Made by a program: the position numbers and the translations under genes. A stretch of DNA of 8,727 nt from an uncultured Clostridium sp. (GTDB lineage Bacteria; Bacillota; Clostridia; Lachnospirales; Lachnospiraceae). This document shows positions 5,768 to 8,727 of this stretch, in pieces; within the stretch, counting starts at the first letter, position 1, and each line of letters begins with the position of its first letter. The notes beneath the pieces were generated by a model. The model was not told the origin of the DNA. It saw only the letters and a program-made list of their open reading frames with translations, and did not search any database. The stretch is from positions 1 to 8,727 of the forward strand of contig CAJJLI010000056.1 of assembly GCA_905192625.1 (NCBI GenBank). The letters are read 5' to 3'.

Positions 5768-7591
5768 TTTTCTATTTGATCTTTTACGTAAAGTAGGATC
5801 AAGAATTTTTTTACGAATACGTAAGTTTTTAGGAGTAACTTCAAGTAATTCATCGGTATCAATAAATTCAAGAGATTGCTCTAAGCTTAAAATTCTTGGT
5901 GGGGATAAACGTAATGCATCATCAGAACCTGATGAACGAGTGTTTGATAATTGTTTACGTTTACATACATTAACTTCAACGTCTTCAGCTTTACCATTTT
6001 GTCCAATTACCATACCACTATAAACTTTTTGTCCAGCTCCAATAAATAGAGTACCACGTTCTTGGGCGTTATATAAACCGTAAGTGATTGCTTCACCACT
6101 TTCAAAGGCAATTAAGCTACCTTGTTTACGATATTGAATTTCACCTTTAAATGGAGCATATCCTTCATACATTGTATTGATAATACCGTTACCTTTGGTA
6201 TCTGTCATGAATTCTCCACGGTAACCAATAAGACCACGTGCAGGGATTAAGAATTCCAAGCGAGTGTATCCACCGTTTGCAGTAGACATTCCAAGTAATT
6301 CACCCTTACGGCTGGAAAGTTTTTCGATAACACTTCCTGCGAATTCTTCTGGAATATCAATATATGCACGTTCCATTGGCTCTAATAAATGGCCAGCTTC
6401 ATCTTTTTTGTATAAAACTTCTGCTTTACTTACTGCGAATTCAAAACCTTCACGGCGCATATTTTCAATTAATACTGAAAGATGTAATTCACCACGGCCG
6501 GACACCTTATAGCTTTCAGTTGTATCAGTTTCTTCTACTCTTAAACTAACGTCCGTATTAAGTTCGCGGAATAATCGCTCACGAAGGTGTCTAGAAGTTA
6601 CAAACTTACCTTCTTGTCCAGCAAGTGGACTGTCGTTAACAAGGAAATGCATTGCAATGGTTGGTTCAGAGATTTTCTGAAAAGGAATTGCAACTGGGTT
6701 CTCTGGAGAACAAATTGTATCACCAATATGAATATCGGATATACCAGAGATTGCTACGATTGAACCAACGGTTGCTTCAGGTACTTCTACCTTTTTTAAG
6801 CCTTCATACTCATAAAGCTTATTAATTTTAACTTTACGACTTTTATTTGGATCATGAGCATTTACAATTACAACATCTTGATTTACTTTTAAGACACCAT
6901 TATCAACTTTACCAACACCGATACGTCCAACATATTCATTGTAATCGATTGTACTAATTAGAACTTGAGTTCCAGCTTCTTTATCACCTTCTGGTGCTGG
7001 AATATATTCAAGGATGGTTTCAAATAATGGTTGCATATTTTGAGGGGTATCATCCAATTCTAAGATAGCAACACCAGATTTTGCAGAAGCGAATATAAAT
7101 GGACATTCTAATTGTTCTTCACTAGCGTCTAAGTCAATGAAAAGTTCAAGAACTTCATCAATAACTTCTCTAGGTCTTGCTTCTGGACGATCAATTTTAT
7201 TAATACAAACGATTACTGGTAAGTTAAGTTCCAAAGCCTTTTTCAAAACGAATTTTGTTTGTGGCATAGCACCTTCAAAGGCATCAACAACTAGAACAAC
7301 ACCATTTACCATTTTAAGAACACGTTCTACTTCTCCACCGAAATCAGCATGTCCAGGAGTATCAATAATGTTTATTTTAACTCCATTATAAGAAACTGCT
7401 GTATTTTTCGCTAAAATTGTGATTCCACGTTCTTTTTCGATGTCATTGGAGTCCATAACTCGTTCTTCAACGACTTGGTTTGAACGAAATACACCACTTT
7501 GTTTTAACAATTGGTCTACAAGTGTGGTTTTACCATGGTCAACATGGGCTATAATTGCGATATTTCTAACATCATCACGTGTCATTTTCAT
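5765..7591 (-). CDS. typA: Ribosome-associated translational GTPase TypA/BipA
   Basis: Translation-factor GTPase of the EF-G/LepA superfamily that binds the ribosome and supports 50S assembly and stress or cold adaptation. At 608 residues it has the family's usual length. G motifs are complete: AHVDHGKT at 15-22, switch I RGITI at 55-59, DTPGHAD at 77-83, NKID at 131-134 and SAK at 169-171. They are followed by the beta-barrel domain II, the EF-G-like domains III and V, and the TypA-specific C-terminal domain (ESGEAITYGLYNAQERG, then LEVTPKNLRIRKKILDPTLR). Start: ATG at 7591 has GAAAGAGG (7605-7598) 6 nt before it. A second in-frame ATG lies two codons further on. It is convergent with the Panacea gene and divergent from the ssDNA-binding gene. 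The stop falls inside an 18-nt repeat. I see no clear terminator of its own beyond the repeats. Confidence 0.98.
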   Translation of the reverse strand: MKMTRDDVRNIAIIAHVDHGKTTLVDQLLKQSGVFRSNQVVEERVMDSNDIEKERGITILAKNTAVSYNGVKINIIDTPGHADFGGEVERVLKMVNGVVLVVDAFEGAMPQTKFVLKKALELNLPVIVCINKIDRPEARPREVIDEVLELFIDLDASEEQLECPFIFASAKSGVAILELDDTPQNMQPLFETILEYIPAPEGDKEAGTQVLISTIDYNEYVGRIGVGKVDNGVLKVNQDVVIVNAHDPNKSRKVKINKLYEYEGLKKVEVPEATVGSIVAISGISDIHIGDTICSPENPVAIPFQKISEPTIAMHFLVNDSPLAGQEGKFVTSRHLRERLFRELNTDVSLRVEETDTTESYKVSGRGELHLSVLIENMRREGFEFAVSKAEVLYKKDEAGHLLEPMERAYIDIPEEFAGSVIEKLSSRKGELLGMSTANGGYTRLEFLIPARGLIGYRGEFMTDTKGNGIINTMYEGYAPFKGEIQYRKQGSLIAFESGEAITYGLYNAQERGTLFIGAGQKVYSGMVIGQNGKAEDVEVNVCKRKQLSNTRSSGSDDALRLSPPRILSLEQSLEFIDTDELLEVTPKNLRIRKKILDPTLRKRSNRK

Positions 7592-7659
7592 ATCTATCCT
7601 CTTTCTATAGGGCTGTCAAATCTACATATATATAGGAAACGAATGCGATAGAGCTTTTC

Positions 7660-7687
7660 ATTATATTAGTGATTTGAACAGTTCCAA
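7660..7687 (-). promoter_or_regulatory. Candidate vegetative promoter of typA
   Basis: Read on the minus strand, TTGGAA (7687-7682) is a -35-like hexamer, then 16 nt, then a perfect TATAAT (7665-7660). Transcription would begin near 7653, giving a leader of about 60 nt before the ATG. Confidence 0.6.
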
Positions 7688-7700
7688 TTTAAATTAAATA

Positions 7701-7714
7701 TTGAGAATTCTCAA
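7701..7714. promoter_or_regulatory. Perfect 14-bp palindrome, candidate operator upstream of typA
   Basis: TTGAGAATTCTCAA is fully self-complementary and lies 13 bp upstream of the proposed typA -35 element. Position and symmetry fit a dimeric regulator site, but the regulator is not identifiable and A+T-rich palindromes can occur by chance. Confidence 0.4.
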
Positions 7715-7756
7715 CATAAGCTATTTATTTTATAGCGTCTTATTTTAGTATGACCG

Positions 7757-7786
7757 AAATAATGCTAACAATTTCAAGCATTATTT
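7757..7786. other. Perfect 10-bp stem with 10-nt loop
   Basis: AAATAATGCT (7757-7766) and AGCATTATTT (7777-7786) are exact complements. The stem is A+T-rich and no clean T-run follows on either strand, so terminator function is uncertain. Confidence 0.5.
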
Positions 7787-7795
7787 AGTTAATAC

Positions 7796-7847
7796 AATTA
7801 TTCCTTAAAATTTCACATGTATATTTTGACTAATTATAGGAATAATT
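7796..7847. other. Second perfect 10-bp inverted repeat, long inner loop
   Basis: AATTATTCCT (7796-7805) and AGGAATAATT (7838-7847) match exactly. An inner AAAAT/ATTTT pair (7807-7811 with 7823-7827) could extend the structure. It stands 10 nt from the previous stem-loop. Confidence 0.45.
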
Positions 7848-8149
7848 TACATAGCAGAAGTAATTACGCCGCTAAAAAATATATTTCAACCACAGTATTG
7901 TATCACATTCTATCGATTTTACAAGGATTTTCTTGGGGCTCTAATGAATTTTAGTGATTTTATCGAGGATTACAGGAATTACATAGTAATTTTCAAACGT
8001 TATGACGGAAGAAGATTTCCTATTTTTATACATTTTATTATTCGAATAAAATAGTTGAATCATGGCGAAACTACTTGATAACTTGTGGCAATTTATGGTA
8101 AGATGGTGATTAATTACGTAATTTGTCTTAAAAAGTAAATGGAAAGTAC

Positions 8150-8178
8150 TTGAAAAGGAAAATATTACCTTATATAAT
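8150..8178 (+). promoter_or_regulatory. Strong vegetative promoter for the ssDNA-binding protein gene
   Basis: TTGAAA (8150-8155), a 17-nt spacer and TATAAT (8173-8178) form a near-consensus promoter. Transcription would begin near 8185, leaving a leader of about 70 nt. A weaker alternative, TTGATA (8075-8080) with 18 nt to TAAGAT (8099-8104), lies further upstream. Confidence 0.7.
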
Positions 8179-8253
8179 AGGTTATGAAAGAATACAAATT
8201 AGTTGTAGAGAAAATTCTGAACGAACTATAGGAAGAGAAGGGAGTCATACGAT

Positions 8254-8727
8254 ATGACAGATAAAGTATTTGATAACAATCAAGTAAGTGTTGCGGGCGA
8301 GGTAATTAGTGAATTTACTTTTAGCCATGAAGTTTTTGGAGAGGGTTTTTATCTATTGGATGTATTAGTAAGTCGTCTAAGTAATTCATCAGATGTAATT
8401 CCAGTCATGGTATCAGAAAGACTTATTGATGTTAAGACGGATTACCGAGGAAAGTTTGTAGAAGTTAGTGGACAATTCCGTTCTTACAATCGTCATGAAG
8501 ATAGCAAAAATCGTTTAGTTTTATCTGTATTTGCAAGAGAAGTTACAATTACTGACGAGGAGTCTGAGGATAGTAAGCCAAACTATATTTTCTTAGACGG
8601 TTTCGTATGTAAACCACCTGTGTATCGTAAAACACCATTGGGAAGGGAAATTGCTGATATACTTCTCGCGGTGAATCGTCCATATGGTAAATCAGATTAT
8701 ATACCATGCATTTGTTGGGGACGTAAT
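8254..8727 (+). CDS. Single-stranded DNA-binding protein-like, tandem OB-fold type (3' end outside window)
   Basis: The frame is open for 158 codons to the window end. It begins MTDKVFDNNQVSVAGEVISE and includes FRSYNRHEDSKNRLVLSVFA (about 75-94), then NYIFLDGFVCKPPVYRKTPL (about 109-128), then NRPYGKSDYIPCICWGRN (about 141-158). The second half has the classic SSB/PriB signature (GxxxxxPxxRxTPxG...NRPYG...DYIPCICWGRN). The first half looks like a related OB-fold, so this is the clostridial two-OB-fold form rather than plain Ssb. Expected role: binding ssDNA in replication or repair. The ATG at 8254 is preceded by AAGGGAG (8238-8244), 9 nt away. It is transcribed divergently from typA under its own promoter. 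Confidence 0.85.
   Translation, partial: MTDKVFDNNQVSVAGEVISEFTFSHEVFGEGFYLLDVLVSRLSNSSDVIPVMVSERLIDVKTDYRGKFVEVSGQFRSYNRHEDSKNRLVLSVFAREVTITDEESEDSKPNYIFLDGFVCKPPVYRKTPLGREIADILLAVNRPYGKSDYIPCICWGRN

Larger units (their letters stand above)
7611..8253. other. Divergent typA / ssDNA-binding gene intergenic region
   Basis: About 640 bases without an ORF I would defend. It holds the two opposed promoters, the 14-bp palindrome and the inverted repeats listed separately. It also holds AATTAC/GTAATT (7977-7991) and ATTTTATT/AATAAAAT (8032-8052, five-base loop). Nothing recognisable as a tRNA, riboswitch or known small RNA was seen. Confidence 0.6.

Noticed and set aside
5617..5871. Minus-strand 84-codon ORF with a KDTIIP-type hexapeptide repeat
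   Set aside because: Its first part is the typA C-terminal coding region in another frame, it lacks a ribosome binding site, and the repeat stays open only because the unit is 18 nt long.
5730..6023. Plus-strand ORFs across typA (also at 6264, 6364, 7137 and 7419)
   Set aside because: All are antisense shadows of the well-supported typA gene and show no family features.

Overview
The window reads as low-GC Clostridia, most likely a Lachnospiraceae member. The basis is the A+T-rich codon use, strong AGGAGG-type ribosome binding sites, near-consensus vegetative promoters, and proteins that resemble clostridial versions of ZnuABC, AI-2E, TypA and a tandem OB-fold ssDNA-binding protein. The taxonomy is inferred by eye.

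Left part (1-2671, + strand): a zinc/manganese-type ABC importer in the order solute-binding protein, ATPase, permease, spaced like an operon. The binding protein has a long histidine/acid-rich loop with a strict five-residue His period. Its 5' part looks broken inside the window: an in-frame stop and a frameshift lie where the first metal-ligand histidine should be.

Middle (2672-5431, + strand): a gene-free stretch of about 600 bases filled by a degenerate tandem repeat of about 50 nt (roughly 2814-3216). It is followed by an AI-2E family membrane protein and an HTH plus Panacea (DUF4065/SocA-like) protein that ends at a clear intrinsic terminator. No toxin gene is recognisable beside the Panacea gene.

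Between the convergent Panacea gene and typA (5432-5767): a strong ribosome binding site locked in a perfect 10-bp inverted repeat in front of a 22-codon ORF, then seven tandem 18-nt units that run into the typA stop codon.

Right part: typA/bipA on the minus strand (5765-7591), a divergent intergenic region of about 640 bases with several perfect dyads and two opposed promoters, and the 5' part of an ssDNA-binding protein gene on the plus strand that runs off the window end.

Most of the window is ordinary chromosomal backbone. What is least explained is the composite tandem repeat with varying palindromic arms, the sequestered-RBS mini-ORF, the 18-nt array at the typA stop, and the disrupted znuA 5' end. 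No complete new multi-gene system is visible.
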